Source: Sulfurospirillum diekertiae
GTDB taxonomy: Bacteria > Campylobacterota > Campylobacteria > Campylobacterales > Sulfurospirillaceae
DNA length: 64,000 bases
Assembly (NCBI RefSeq): GCF_002162315.1
Contig: NZ_CP021416.1
Location: 806,001-870,000 of the forward strand
Direction of reading: 5' to 3'
Position 1 is the stretch's first letter. Every line of letters starts with the position of its first letter. The notes beneath the pieces are model-generated. The model did no database searches and was not told where the DNA came from. It worked only from the letters and a program-made list of their open reading frames with translations. Shown piece after piece: positions 36,215 to 46,462 of the stretch. The position numbers and the translations under genes were made by a program.

Positions 36215-38159
36215 ATGCATAACCAAAAAAAGTACACTAGACACATCAAAATTTGACAAAGTGCTTGATACCTCAAAGCAGTATACTCACGTCAACCATG
36301 AGCCTGATTCGAGCAAAGAGATACAGCAAAACACTCCCCAAAAAACGATGCCCTTTTCGGATCAAATTGGAAATTATCAACGAAACAAAGGCATTCCTGC
36401 ATACTCTTACGCTGAGTCCAAAGTCTATATCGTTGGCAGTGGCATCGCAGGATTGAGTGCTGCTTTTTATTTGATACGCGATGGGCGCGTTCCTGCTCAA
36501 AACATTACATTTTTAGAAAAGCTCTCGGTTGAGGGTGGCTCTATGGATGGGGCGGGTGACGCCAAAGAGGGTTATATCATTCGCGGTGGACGCGAAATGG
36601 ATATGACCTATGAAAATCTTTGGGATCTGTTCCAAGATGTTCCCGCAGTTGAATTACCAAAGCCTTACAGCGTGCTCGATGAATACAGACTCCTCAATGA
36701 CAACGACTCGAACTACTCCAAAGCGCGCTTCATTCATAATAAAGGGCACATCACCGATTTTAGTAAGTTTGGATTGTCTAAAAAAGACCAATTAGCGATT
36801 ATTAAACTGTTATTGAAGAAAAAAGAGGACTTGGATGATGTAACAGTGCAAGATTATTTTTCAGAATCTTTTTTAGCCAGTGATTTTTGGACATTGTGGC
36901 GTACGATGTTTGCGTTTGAGAATTGGCATAGCGTATTAGAGTGTAAACTCTACATGCACCGTTTTTTACATGTACTCGATGGCATGAAAGATTTATCGGC
37001 ACTAGTTTTCCCCAAATACAACCAATACGACACCTTTATAGCTCCTTTGCGAAAATTTTTACAGGAAAAAGGGGTGCAGTTTCAGTTTGATACGTTGGTA
37101 GAAGATTTAGAAATCACGATGGCAAACAATGAAAAAATAGTAGAGAATATCGTGACGATTCACAATGAAACAAGCGCTAAAATCGCCGTTGGCAGAGATG
37201 ATTATGTCATCGTAACGACGGGCTCTATGACCGAAGATACATTTTATGGAGACAATCATACCGCTCCCATCATAAGCATCGACAACACAACGAGTGGGCA
37301 AAGTTCGGGTTGGAAATTGTGGAGAAATTTAGCGAAAAAATCGGAAGTTTTTGGCAAACCAGAGAAATTTTGCAGCACCATAGAGCAATCCTCTTGGGAG
37401 TCAGCGACGCTTACATGTAAACCCTCAGCCTTTGTGGAAAAATTAAAAAAACTTTCTGTGAATGACCCCTATTCAGGCAAAACGGTGACGGGAGGCATCA
37501 TTACCATCACCGATTCTAAGTGGTTGATGAGCTTTACGTGCAACAGACAGCCTCATTTTATCGATCAACCGGATGACATTTTGGTGATTTGGCTTTATGC
37601 GTTGTTTATGGACAAAGAGGGAAATTGTGTCAAAAAACCGATGCCAGAGTGTAGCGGTGATGAGATACTGACGGAGCTATGTTATCACTTAGGTATCATG
37701 GATGAATTGGAGAATGTGTTGAAAAACACCATCGTTCGTATCGCGTTTATGCCCTATATTACCTCCATGTTTATGCCACGAGCCAAAGGAGATCGCCCTC
37801 GAATTGTCCCAAAAGGGTGCAAAAATCTAGGCTTAATCGGTCAATTTGTCGAGACAAACAATGACATCGTCTTTACGATGGAATCGTCCGTAAGAACGGC
37901 AAGAATTGCGGTTTATACGCTTCTTGATCTCAACAAACAAGTTCCCGACATCAATCCGCTTCAGTACGACATACGCCAACTGCTCAAAGCCATCAAAGCC
38001 CTCAATGATGACCAACCTTTTATCGGAGAAGGCATTTTGCGTAAACTACTGAAAGATACCTATTATGAGCATATCCTTCCACCTGATAGCGAAGAGAGTG
38101 ACCATGAGTCCACTTTTATGGAGCATATTGAGAAGATTAAAGAGTGGATTTTGAGATAA
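36215..38159 (+). pseudogene. ohyA: Oleate hydratase (myosin-cross-reactive antigen family), frameshift at the start
   Basis: FAD enzyme that adds water to the C9 double bond of oleate, giving 10-hydroxystearate. The FAD motif [18 protein letters not shown] lies near residue 80, [15 protein letters not shown] follows, and the C-terminus is full length. The long open frame begins at GTG 36174 without a ribosome binding site. The natural ATG at 36215, with AGGAG 7 bases upstream, joins it if one A is removed from the A7 run 36225-36231 ([14 protein letters not shown]). If the run is real, translation must start elsewhere or shift. This enzyme is unusual for an anaerobic Campylobacterota member. 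One palindrome copy (37411) is read as LTCK. Confidence 0.82.
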
Positions 38160-38238
38160 GTTAATGGAGTGTGGGCTACTTTTAGCTTTACATGTAAAGA
38201 AAGTTAAACGTCAAGCCCTGATTCCTATTCTTTGGATT

Positions 38239-38967
38239 TTACGCTTTTAGTAAGTAATTAGCTTCATAATCCATAGCCACGCCATATTCGTTCAATACCT
38301 TGCCTTGATGATACTTTCCATCAGTTAAAAGGTCAACAATGACCTTGCCACCTTGAGGAAGAGTTTTCATGAATGATCCGGTCATATTTCCGTTCAAGTC
38401 AGTCGTAATCCCACCCGGCATCACGCCAAATATTTCAACTGAGATTTTATTTTTTGTATAGTACGCACCAAAAGCTGCAATCATTGAGTTTAATGGCGCT
38501 TTACTGGTCATATAAGCGAAAGGTGAAAAGAAATCATTGGCAACTGTTGGGATACTTAAATTCAAGATACGCCCATTATTCGCCGCTAATATGGGTGTAA
38601 AGGCTTTAATCATTTCAAAATTTCCAAAGAAATTCACATCAAAAACTTCCCGCAATTCATCGGTAGTAAAATCTAAAGCATCCTTATGCATGTCGCCAGG
38701 AATACCGGCATTGTTAATCAAAACATTTAAGTCAGCATGATTGTCTTTAATATATTTTGCAGCAGTATGAATAGTTGACACATCATTCAAATCTACTTTG
38801 ATCCATTCCGCATTGACGCCACTAGCTTTAAGTTCCTCCACGGCTGCTAAGCCACGTTTTTCACTACGTGCTCCCAATAAGATTGACCAACCTTGTTGAC
38901 CTAATTGACGGGCAGTTTCAAAACCTATCCCTTTATTCGCACCGGAAATGAATACTTTATTTATCAT
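38239..38967 (-). CDS. Short-chain dehydrogenase/reductase
   Basis: NAD(P)-dependent oxidoreductase of 242 residues. It has the Rossmann motif FISGANKGIGFETA, the NNAG motif (VLINNAGIPGD, about residue 87) and the catalytic YMTSK (about 153). It resembles carbonyl-reductase-like SDRs. Unlike the SDR at 33162 the frame is intact and base composition is ordinary. It is alone, with AGGAG before the ATG, and converges with the oleate hydratase gene. The substrate is unknown. Confidence 0.82.
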   Translation of the reverse strand: MINKVFISGANKGIGFETARQLGQQGWSILLGARSEKRGLAAVEELKASGVNAEWIKVDLNDVSTIHTAAKYIKDNHADLNVLINNAGIPGDMHKDALDFTTDELREVFDVNFFGNFEMIKAFTPILAANNGRILNLSIPTVANDFFSPFAYMTSKAPLNSMIAAFGAYYTKNKISVEIFGVMPGGITTDLNGNMTGSFMKTLPQGGKVIVDLLTDGKYHQGKVLNEYGVAMDYEANYLLKA

Positions 38968-39238
38968 AATATCTCTCCTTTGTTTTCACAATTCTGACTA
39001 CTTTATGTAATCTTTCAAAGACAATTGGACTATTTTCTAGCATCTTTTATATTGGATAATAGCATATTTCAAATTCTATATTATTAATTTATAATTTTAA
39101 AATTTTGAATCATATTTACATGTAAAGAAGATATCCAACGTCAAACCTTTTAATCCTCAATTTTCCTCTTTAGTGAAAACCCAATCCATACCAAAGCCTT
39201 TATACACTAAACTGCACCACACTATAAAGGCATCATTC

Positions 39239-40315
39239 ATGAAACACGATTTTTCATCTCTCCAACCCGATAGACCGCCAATTATTACCTCAGAAATCGA
39301 ACTGATACGTTTTTATCATGACACGAATGTAAAGGCGGCAGTAGAGCAGATGATAGCAGGGACGTATGTTTTGGTCGAAGAGTTGTATAGCGATGGCTTG
39401 GGGATTTTGGCGGAACTTAAACGAACGCTTTTGGTTTACTATACCGACACAAAATTTCAAGGACAACGCGATTATCGTAGTGCGTTTAGGGAAGTATCGC
39501 ATCGTTTATTAGTAGAAGTCAAAGGTCATAAACTGCTTGTGAAAAAAGCTCCCAAGATTGGTTGGTTAGAGGTGTTATACCCTGAAATTTCAGAATTTTA
39601 TATCTCTTTTCCTGAAATTCAGGGCATGAATAGTGCGTGGCAGTGGTATCAAAAAGGCATTGAAGTGAAAACGCTAGGCATCACCCTTCACCCGTTTTAT
39701 GGCACATACTTTCCCACACGGTTTGAGCATTTAACCCTCTTTGATCGGTGGCTTAAAAAATACGTTGGCTCCAAAGAAAAAGCGATAGAAATTGGGGTAG
39801 GAAGTGGCATTTTGTCATTTCAACTTATTCAAAATGGTTTTGAAACTATTTTTGCCACCGACACCAATAAAAATGCGATTATCGGCGTTGCGCAAGAATG
39901 TAAAAGACTAGGCTATGACGAAAAGATCACTCTCAATCATGGCGATTTATTTGAAAACTGTGATGTGAAGGCGGATGTAATTGTGTTTAATCCTCCGTGG
40001 TTACTAGCCAAACATACCTTGGAAGAGGGGCTTGATAAAGCGATTTATTATGAAAAAGAACTCTTTCCACGCTTTTTTGAACAAGCGCAAAAGCACCTTA
40101 CATGTAATGGAAAAATAGTGCTCCTTTTCTCCAATCTAGCGCAAGTCATTGACGAGCAAAGCGCTCATCCTATCATCGAAGAGTTGCGTACTAACGAGCG
40201 TTTTAGAAAAGAGTTACACCTCAGACATGATGTAAGTGCATCCTCGAAAAAAACAAAACGAACCGATGCCAGAGAGCATGAAAAAGTTGAGCTGTGGGTT
40301 TTAGCGCAGCAGTAA
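39239..40315 (+). CDS. Class I SAM-dependent methyltransferase with NPPW motif
   Basis: Cytoplasmic methyltransferase of about 358 residues. The SAM-binding motif AIEIGVGSGILSF lies near residue 180 and the catalytic NPPW near 254; N-PP-(Y/F/W) marks enzymes that modify amino groups of nucleic acids or proteins. The N-terminal 160 residues are unassigned. The ATG at 39239 is preferred: AAAGG lies upstream, while the frame from 39173 overlaps a region with the palindrome and no ribosome binding site. No partner genes. Target unknown. Confidence 0.72.
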   Translation: MKHDFSSLQPDRPPIITSEIELIRFYHDTNVKAAVEQMIAGTYVLVEELYSDGLGILAELKRTLLVYYTDTKFQGQRDYRSAFREVSHRLLVEVKGHKLLVKKAPKIGWLEVLYPEISEFYISFPEIQGMNSAWQWYQKGIEVKTLGITLHPFYGTYFPTRFEHLTLFDRWLKKYVGSKEKAIEIGVGSGILSFQLIQNGFETIFATDTNKNAIIGVAQECKRLGYDEKITLNHGDLFENCDVKADVIVFNPPWLLAKHTLEEGLDKAIYYEKELFPRFFEQAQKHLTCNGKIVLLFSNLAQVIDEQSAHPIIEELRTNERFRKELHLRHDVSASSKKTKRTDAREHEKVELWVLAQQ

Positions 40316-40370
40316 GAGGTATAACAAAAGCCCGACGTATTCGCCGCGCTTTTACTTCGAGTGCTAACGG

Positions 40371-41171
40371 CTATTTAGCTTTTTCTGTTGCAACTGCAGC
40401 AGGGATAAGACCTTGCTCAGTTAAACGAGGGTAGTTTTCTTTACTGGTGAGGAACTTGACTAGTTCTTGGGCTGCTACGGGTTCTTTGCTACCTTTGGCA
40501 ACACCGATGGAGAAGATAGTTACTTTCTGATACGGTGCTGGGATCGGACCAACGAGATCCACACTGCCTTTTTCACCCGTAAAAGGTACGATTTCACTCA
40601 CTTGTTGGAAACCGATCTCCAAATCACCTCGTCCAATCCACGTAGCGACACGATCCCCTACGATGAGCTTGGCTTTGTTCATGACACTCTCGCCAAAATT
40701 TGGAAATACTTTTTCCGCAAGATGTGTACCACTAGCACTAGCAGAATAACCAATTGATTTGGCATCCATTAAAACTTTGTCAAATGCGGCTTTGGTGCTG
40801 ATATCTGGTTTTGGTTGGCCTTTGCGAACCATCATGCCGATGGAAGAGTGAACGAGATCAACACGGCTGCCTTTGACTGCAAAACCATCGTCGATCATTT
40901 TGTCTAATTGATTGCTAGCCAGTATAATCAGATCGAAAGTTTCGCCGCGCCTTAGGCGATTAGGAATGGAAGTTGTAGAAGCGCCCATAGACGAACCAGA
41001 TTGTAGATTAATCTTGTGACCAGTTTTTTCTTCAAATGCGGGTTTGAGTTCTTCCATCGTGGCATAAAAAGCTCCTGAACTAATAACGTCAATGGTCGCA
41101 GCATGTACGCCTAATGTCAGTACAAGGTTTAACAATACAACCGATGTAATTTTAGAAAATAACTTCAACAT
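40371..41171 (-). CDS. Orphan ModA-like periplasmic binding protein
   Basis: Type 2 periplasmic binding protein of 266 residues with a signal peptide (cut near VHA-ATIDVIS). Motifs LQSGSSMGASTTSI and FDLIILASNQLD resemble ModA-type oxyanion-binding proteins. No permease or ATPase gene is next to it, which is unusual for an ABC component. It could bind molybdate, tungstate or another ligand; with Nap and other molybdoenzymes nearby, an oxyanion is plausible. AAGGAG precedes the ATG. It is divergent from the second porin. Confidence 0.75.
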   Translation of the reverse strand: MLKLFSKITSVVLLNLVLTLGVHAATIDVISSGAFYATMEELKPAFEEKTGHKINLQSGSSMGASTTSIPNRLRRGETFDLIILASNQLDKMIDDGFAVKGSRVDLVHSSIGMMVRKGQPKPDISTKAAFDKVLMDAKSIGYSASASGTHLAEKVFPNFGESVMNKAKLIVGDRVATWIGRGDLEIGFQQVSEIVPFTGEKGSVDLVGPIPAPYQKVTIFSIGVAKGSKEPVAAQELVKFLTSKENYPRLTEQGLIPAAVATEKAK

Positions 41172-41489
41172 AGCCTTCTCCTTAAGGTAAATATATTACA
41201 TTAAATATTTAATTTAAAATTAATAATGCAATCAAAATAGTAATACACTTTTATGCGTAAGTCAAAGTCTATTTTATATATGTTCTCATAGTTATTTTGT
41301 TATAGCAGGGCTTTTTCACCTTTTAAACCATTGGAAAAATAGGCACTTATTTAATTTATAATTAATTTTATAAGTTAATGCTATTTCTATGCTATACATT
41401 TAATGTAATATTTTGACAGATTTCTTACATAATTTTGCATAATCCCATTGCGATAGGTAATGAAGTCTAATCTGCATTCAGGAGGCAAT
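41172..41489. other. AT-rich divergent region between ModA-like and porin genes
   Basis: About 318 bases without a gene. It is very AT-rich, with an imperfect symmetric stretch TTATAATTAATTTTATAA near 41357-41374 and a TATAC/TTGACA-like group near 41390-41420 that may serve the porin. GGAGG (41481-41485) is the porin ribosome binding site. No palindrome copy here. Confidence 0.4.
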
Positions 41490-42872
41490 ATGAAATTAGC
41501 AAAACTTAGCTTGGTAGCTATAGTAGTTGCGGGTCTTGCATCTAGCTCTTTTGCGGCATCAGATACACTTGCTGACGCATTCAAAAACGGTAAAGTAACG
41601 GGTGAATTAAGAGCTTGGTACTTTGATAGGGATACAGGTACTTCTAACCCAACTACGGCTACAACAGGAACAATTGGTAAAGGTAACGCTGACCTTTTTT
41701 CAACAGGTGTTATGTTGAGTTATGTAACAGATTCATTGCATGGTTTATCTCTTGGTACAACATTCCAGTCAAGCTATGCTCCATTTGCTGACAACGATGC
41801 AAAAAATCTTTATGCATCAGATATGTATGGTTCAGGGGCAGTGCTTTCAGAGGCGTATGTAACGTATACTCTTGGAAAAACAACGGCAAAAGTGGGTCGT
41901 CAATTTATTACAAGCCCCCTTGTGAGTAGTTCTGGTTCACGTATGATTAAAGAAGCCTTCCAAGCAGCGGTTCTTATCAACACGGACCTTCCAAATACAA
42001 CATTAATAGCAGGATATTCTGACAAATTCCAAGGTAGAACATCCGATTATGATAAAAGTGTGGTAGGTGGTGATTCAGGGATGCCTAACTTTAAAAAAGA
42101 GGCTGTATTCTACGGAACGGGCACAGCTAATGGTGGATCAAACGTTTTTGGATTTGATGGAGCGTACACAGCTGCTGCGATTAACACATCTATCACAAAC
42201 TTGACATTAATTGGTCAATACTTATTTGTCAATGATGTTGAATTAACCAATGGTGGTGATGCCAATGTTTTCTATGCAGAGGGTAACTATGTAGTACCTC
42301 TAAGCACTATGAAATTACTCTTTGATGCGACATATCGTGGTTCTAGAACATCAAATGAGACATTTGATAGTTTCCATGTTGAAGGTGATATGTACCAAGG
42401 ACGTGTTGGCTTTAAAGAGCTAGCAGGCTTTAATGGATCTTTGGCCTATAGTACCGTATCAAGTGGGCAAAGTGTTCTCCTAGGTGCAGGAAATGGACCA
42501 ACAACGTATACCGCTCCATTGATCAAAGGTGCCGAAGTCACTTCAGGTGCTAATACAGATGCTTATAAAGTTGAAGTTGGTTATGATTTTACAAAAGTGG
42601 GTGTTACAGGTCTTAAAGTCTTAGGACAATATGTAAAAATCAATCAAGACGCTTCATCTGTCGCTGTAGGCGATATATTGAATAAGGCCTCTAGTGATAC
42701 AAAAACAAAATACTGGGAAGGACAAATTGCTTATGACATCCCTTCACTTAAAGGGTTAACGTTATCTCTTGAGTATGAAAATGCTACAAAAGATGTTGCA
42801 GCATTGGGTGCGACAGCTGCTAGTTCAACAGACTTTAATGAAATGAGATTTAGAGCTAATTACAAATTCTAA
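41490..42872 (+). CDS. Opr-family outer-membrane porin, copy 2
   Basis: Paralogue of the porin at 3849: the signal peptide (to SSSFA-ASDTLADAF), FKNGKVTGELRAWYF, MYGSGAVLSEAYV and the terminal FRANYKF all match. The protein is predicted to form a beta barrel in the outer membrane. GGAGG is 4 bases before the ATG at 41490; the longer frame from 41460 is not supported. A strong terminator follows. The two porins probably serve different growth states, but nothing here shows which. Confidence 0.88.
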   Translation: MKLAKLSLVAIVVAGLASSSFAASDTLADAFKNGKVTGELRAWYFDRDTGTSNPTTATTGTIGKGNADLFSTGVMLSYVTDSLHGLSLGTTFQSSYAPFADNDAKNLYASDMYGSGAVLSEAYVTYTLGKTTAKVGRQFITSPLVSSSGSRMIKEAFQAAVLINTDLPNTTLIAGYSDKFQGRTSDYDKSVVGGDSGMPNFKKEAVFYGTGTANGGSNVFGFDGAYTAAAINTSITNLTLIGQYLFVNDVELTNGGDANVFYAEGNYVVPLSTMKLLFDATYRGSRTSNETFDSFHVEGDMYQGRVGFKELAGFNGSLAYSTVSSGQSVLLGAGNGPTTYTAPLIKGAEVTSGANTDAYKVEVGYDFTKVGVTGLKVLGQYVKINQDASSVAVGDILNKASSDTKTKYWEGQIAYDIPSLKGLTLSLEYENATKDVAALGATAASSTDFNEMRFRANYKF

Positions 42873-42876
42873 TTGA

Positions 42877-42904
42877 AACTCCGTCTCTTTTGAGGCGGAG
42901 TTTT
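42877..42904 (+). terminator. Rho-independent terminator after porin 2
   Basis: ACTCCGTCTC and GAGGCGGAGT form a GC-rich stem (one G-T pair) with a TTTT loop, followed by TTTTCCCC. It lies 5 bases after the stop. Confidence 0.8.
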
Positions 42905-42980
42905 CCCCTCAATTGCTCTAAATAGGGAGATATTCCTTTTATATGTGCATGAATGTTCTCTAAATTATTTAAATTTTAAG

Positions 42981-42995
42981 TTATAATCATTATAA
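42981..42995. promoter_or_regulatory. Fur-like box upstream of TonB-dependent receptor
   Basis: TTATAATCATTATAA is a 7-1-7 palindrome that matches the Fur consensus TGATAATnATTATCA at all but two of fourteen informative positions. It lies about 200 bases before the receptor gene. The rest of the 321-base gap (42873-43193) is AT-rich with no gene; AGAGGGG lies before the ATG. Iron control is inferred. Confidence 0.5.
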
Positions 42996-43193
42996 TGTAT
43001 TAATTATATAAATTTTTATACAATGAATACATTATGCAAATTTTTTTCATTCTACATTGTTAAGGTACAAATATTTTTTTAAAGCCTCTGCTTGATGTTA
43101 TGATTTATTGATACTAAAGAATTCATAAAATATTTTAATCAGATATATCGTTATATATAAAAAAAATACTACAACTTAAAAAGAGGGGCAGGG

Positions 43194-45446
43194 ATGAATG
43201 TAACTGGGAAAAGAGCATTAGTGTTTAGTCTTATTGCACTGTGCAATCTGTATGGGCAAGATTCTTATCAATTAGAAGAGGTCGTTGCAACGGGAAAAAC
43301 AGGGAGTGCCACAGCTTTTGAAACGGGTGGCAAAGAAAATATCAATTCACAAGGATACAATAAAGACGCCATCGATCTTTACAGTGGACCCATTGGTATT
43401 TCAGCGCTGAAAGTTGTTGGTATGTCGCCTTCAGTAGATTATCAACCTGCCGAAGTTTTTGGCTCAAATGAAACATCGTTTCACGATCCGCTACGTATTC
43501 GCGGTAAAAGTCAGTCAGGGCCTGGCGGCGTTTACATGTTAGAGTCACTCCCCATTAGTGGCAATCCAGGGGGAGGAAAAACCATATTTGATCTGGAAAA
43601 TATCTCATGGATCGACCTTTACAAAGGGTATATGCCTGCTGAAAAAAGTCTTGGCTTCTCCAACCTCATTGGAAAAGTCGATATGATGGTCGATCGACCC
43701 AAAAAAGAGATGGAAACAACGGTGTCTCAAACTGTCGGTTCAGATCATGCATTACGAACCTTTTTGCGTTTTGATACGGGGCAAATGGGTGATGTTTCAG
43801 CGTTTGGATCGGTTTCTAAAACCAGTGGCGATAAATGGAAAGGCGAAGGTGATCTGGATCGAACCAACGTTATGTTAGGCATGACCTACAGACCGAATGA
43901 TAACTTTAAAAGTGAGCTATTTTTTGCGCACAGCGAAGACGATCATAATAACTATTATGGGCTTTCATACGCAGAAGCTAAAGATTTGGACACGAATTAT
44001 AAAAAAGACTGGAATACAGCGTATCCTACAACAAAAAATGCTAACTATTACGATTGGAATAAGCAATCTTTTACCGATGACGTCGTAACGGCAAATCTAG
44101 AGTACCGTTTTGCGAATGACTCTGTTTTAAGTTTTAAACCGTACTATTCAAAGGACAGAGGTGAATATTGGTTCACCAATATGCCCGCAACTCCAGCCAC
44201 ATCGCCTGTGACCCAATGGCTCGTTGATCATGATAGGTATGGCGCGGTATTGGCCTATGAGATACCAATCATCGAAGAGATGGCGATGAAAATTGGCTAT
44301 TGGTATGGAGAGCAAGATCTTCCAGGACCACCAACAAGTCGAAGAATGTATACGGTCAGTAACACAGGACAATTAAAATACAATGGTTGGAATACGTTAG
44401 CAGAAGAGTCAACGCACACGTTTAGCTCACCGTTTGTACAATTCAGCGGTGACATTAAAGATTTTAGCTACGCTTTTGGCATACGATACCTTGACTTTAA
44501 ACTTGCAGGAATTAACAGCCACACAGCAGGTGCGAATAGTGCTGCTGTAAGTTCAGATTACGATACAGCACTTAGCCAAGTTGCGCTTGATCCATGGTCC
44601 AGTGTTGCTTCTAAAACCTTTACTGAATGGTTACCAAGTGCCTATTTAGGCTATAAGATAACCTCCAATACGGAAGTCTATTTTGATTACGGTAGAAGTT
44701 ACGGTTATGATGTCAATCTTTTCCCAACGTACATTTCCAATCGAGCGACGTATGTGAGCAAAGGGGTCTCTCTTCAGAAATTATGGGATAAGCAAAACCT
44801 AGAGATTTCCGATAACTACGATATTGGTCTAAAGTATAGCATTGGAAGCATTGTTTTGTCTCCAAATCTCTTTTATACCAAAGTATCGGGTAAACAAGCC
44901 ACCATTTATGATACCCAATACGGTATAAATTATCCGACCAATAACCTTGACGCTGAAAGTTACGGTGCTGAGTTTGCCATTAGTGGTGCAGCTACGGAGT
45001 CTATAGATTTTCTTGCCAGCGCTTTTTACAATCGCTACTATTACACAGAGGACTTTCAGACCAGTGCACTAGCGACAACATCGACAAAAAACAATCAAGT
45101 GCCTGATGCCCCAAGGCAAGGGCTTAAAGGTTCTATGACGTATAAAATGGGTAGCTGGAAATTCACGCCAATCGTTCGCTATACGGCTAGCAGGTACGGT
45201 AATGTGGAACATACGCAAGAGATTCCTTCGTTTACAACGGTGGATTTTAATGTCGATTATAAATTGCCTAAAATACAAGGCATAAAAGAGGGTGATGTAC
45301 AATTAAGCTTTGTTAATCTTTTGGATAAACACTATATTGCTTCGATTGTAACACCGGATAATGCACTTGCCGCCGATACAACGCAACCAACGTATTTGTC
45401 AGGCATGCCATTTGGTGTCTATTTGACGCTTGGTATGAAATTTTAA
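43194..45446 (+). CDS. TonB-dependent outer-membrane receptor
   Basis: Outer-membrane transporter of 750 residues, driven by TonB. A signal peptide (cut near LYG-QDSYQ) is followed by a TonB box-like EEVVATG and a plug domain with DPLRIRGKSQSGPGGVYMLE (about residues 98-115). The C-terminal barrel ends in an aromatic residue (YLTLGMKF). Ligand is unknown; the Fur-like box suggests an iron compound. It stands alone and is followed by a hairpin shared with the convergent alaX gene. Confidence 0.88.
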   Translation: MNVTGKRALVFSLIALCNLYGQDSYQLEEVVATGKTGSATAFETGGKENINSQGYNKDAIDLYSGPIGISALKVVGMSPSVDYQPAEVFGSNETSFHDPLRIRGKSQSGPGGVYMLESLPISGNPGGGKTIFDLENISWIDLYKGYMPAEKSLGFSNLIGKVDMMVDRPKKEMETTVSQTVGSDHALRTFLRFDTGQMGDVSAFGSVSKTSGDKWKGEGDLDRTNVMLGMTYRPNDNFKSELFFAHSEDDHNNYYGLSYAEAKDLDTNYKKDWNTAYPTTKNANYYDWNKQSFTDDVVTANLEYRFANDSVLSFKPYYSKDRGEYWFTNMPATPATSPVTQWLVDHDRYGAVLAYEIPIIEEMAMKIGYWYGEQDLPGPPTSRRMYTVSNTGQLKYNGWNTLAEESTHTFSSPFVQFSGDIKDFSYAFGIRYLDFKLAGINSHTAGANSAAVSSDYDTALSQVALDPWSSVASKTFTEWLPSAYLGYKITSNTEVYFDYGRSYGYDVNLFPTYISNRATYVSKGVSLQKLWDKQNLEISDNYDIGLKYSIGSIVLSPNLFYTKVSGKQATIYDTQYGINYPTNNLDAESYGAEFAISGAATESIDFLASAFYNRYYYTEDFQTSALATTSTKNNQVPDAPRQGLKGSMTYKMGSWKFTPIVRYTASRYGNVEHTQEIPSFTTVDFNVDYKLPKIQGIKEGDVQLSFVNLLDKHYIASIVTPDNALAADTTQPTYLSGMPFGVYLTLGMKF

Positions 45447-45465
45447 GTCAGCATTTTTTCAGAAG

Positions 45466-45494
45466 TTTTGCCCATACACACAGCATGGGCAAAG
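45466..45494. terminator. Bidirectional hairpin between receptor and alaX
   Basis: TTTTGCCCAT (45466-45475) pairs with ATGGGCAAAG (45485-45494) apart from the last base, with a 9-base loop. It lies between convergent genes. No long T run. Confidence 0.55.
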
Positions 45495-45537
45495 CCTAAA
45501 TTTATAAATACGAATAAGCTGTTTTTTGGGTATTTAG

Positions 45538-46191
45538 TTATTTATCTAAATAAATTTCAATGCGCTCTTTACCTTTGCCTATATTTTTTCGTTTTAAGGA
45601 AAGTTTACCAATTTCACCTGTGCGTTTTAAATGTGTGCCACCGCAAGGAACTTGTGCGAAACCATCGATTTCCCAGTAACGTCTTTGGTTTACAAGATCG
45701 CTGTAATCACTTTTGATGGGTAGGTTTTTCTCGATCAATTCCGTTGCTTTACGAAGCAAGAGGGGAAATAAGGTACTAATATTTTCATGCCAAAAAAAAT
45801 CAATGCGTGCTTTATCTTGGGCGATGTGCGCGCCGATTTTTTCCACAGAACCTAGTTCTTGATAGAGGAGTTCCAAGATTAATTCTGCGGCAAAATGGTG
45901 TTGCATCAAGCTATAACGCCTCTGCCAGTCGATCTTGACTGTGACGTTTTGATCCACATGAAGTGTGTGACCGCTTGCTAGGGTGTAGCGTATATTGGTG
46001 CCTTCTTTCGTCGCATCTAAGACTTCAACGCCTCCAATAGTTCCAAAATCACTCTCTTGACCGCCTGAAAAGGCATAAAAAATGGTTTGATCTAAGTAAA
46101 TACAATCACCCTCAACCGCTTCAATTTTTGCTTGAATTTCGCTCGCATAAGGGTCATTCCAAAAAAGCTTATCTAACATAACGTTCTCCAT
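45538..46191 (-). CDS. AlaX-type alanyl-tRNA editing protein
   Basis: Stand-alone editing domain of 217 residues that removes wrongly attached amino acids from tRNA-Ala. The zinc-binding motifs MQHHFAAEL (HxxxH-like, about residue 97) and CGGTH (about 183) are present. The length and absence of an AlaRS catalytic domain fit AlaX-M. The frame gives ATG at 46191, or 46182; both have weak upstream signals. Not linked to its neighbours in function. Confidence 0.82.
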   Translation of the reverse strand: MENVMLDKLFWNDPYASEIQAKIEAVEGDCIYLDQTIFYAFSGGQESDFGTIGGVEVLDATKEGTNIRYTLASGHTLHVDQNVTVKIDWQRRYSLMQHHFAAELILELLYQELGSVEKIGAHIAQDKARIDFFWHENISTLFPLLLRKATELIEKNLPIKSDYSDLVNQRRYWEIDGFAQVPCGGTHLKRTGEIGKLSLKRKNIGKGKERIEIYLDK

Positions 46192-46462
46192 AGTTTAATA
46201 CATGAATATTATATAAAAAATCGAAAGGAAGAGGTGATTTTTATTTTTACATGTAAAGAAGATACCGTATTAAAAGCTAAATATTTAATGCCTAAATAAA
46301 TGGAGACAGATAAATGATGGTAGGCTACTTTAATACAATTAAGCACTAAATCTTTTACATGTAAATAAAAAGTAGCCTGTCCCTATTTTCTACACTCAGT
46401 TTTTTGAAAAATGCAGAATTGCTTTTACATGTAAAAACAAAGTGGCTTGTTTCCTAAATTCG
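46192..46462. repeat. Intergenic region with three palindromes and a REP-like inverted repeat
   Basis: TTACATGTAA occurs at 46247, 46355 and 46425, the densest intergenic cluster in the window. Around the second copy, AGGCTACTTT (46322-46331) faces AAAGTAGCC (46368-46376), followed by TGTCCCTATTTTC. That sequence recalls the repeat edges seen beside REP-associated Y1 transposases, though no such gene is present. No coding sequence seen. Confidence 0.5.
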
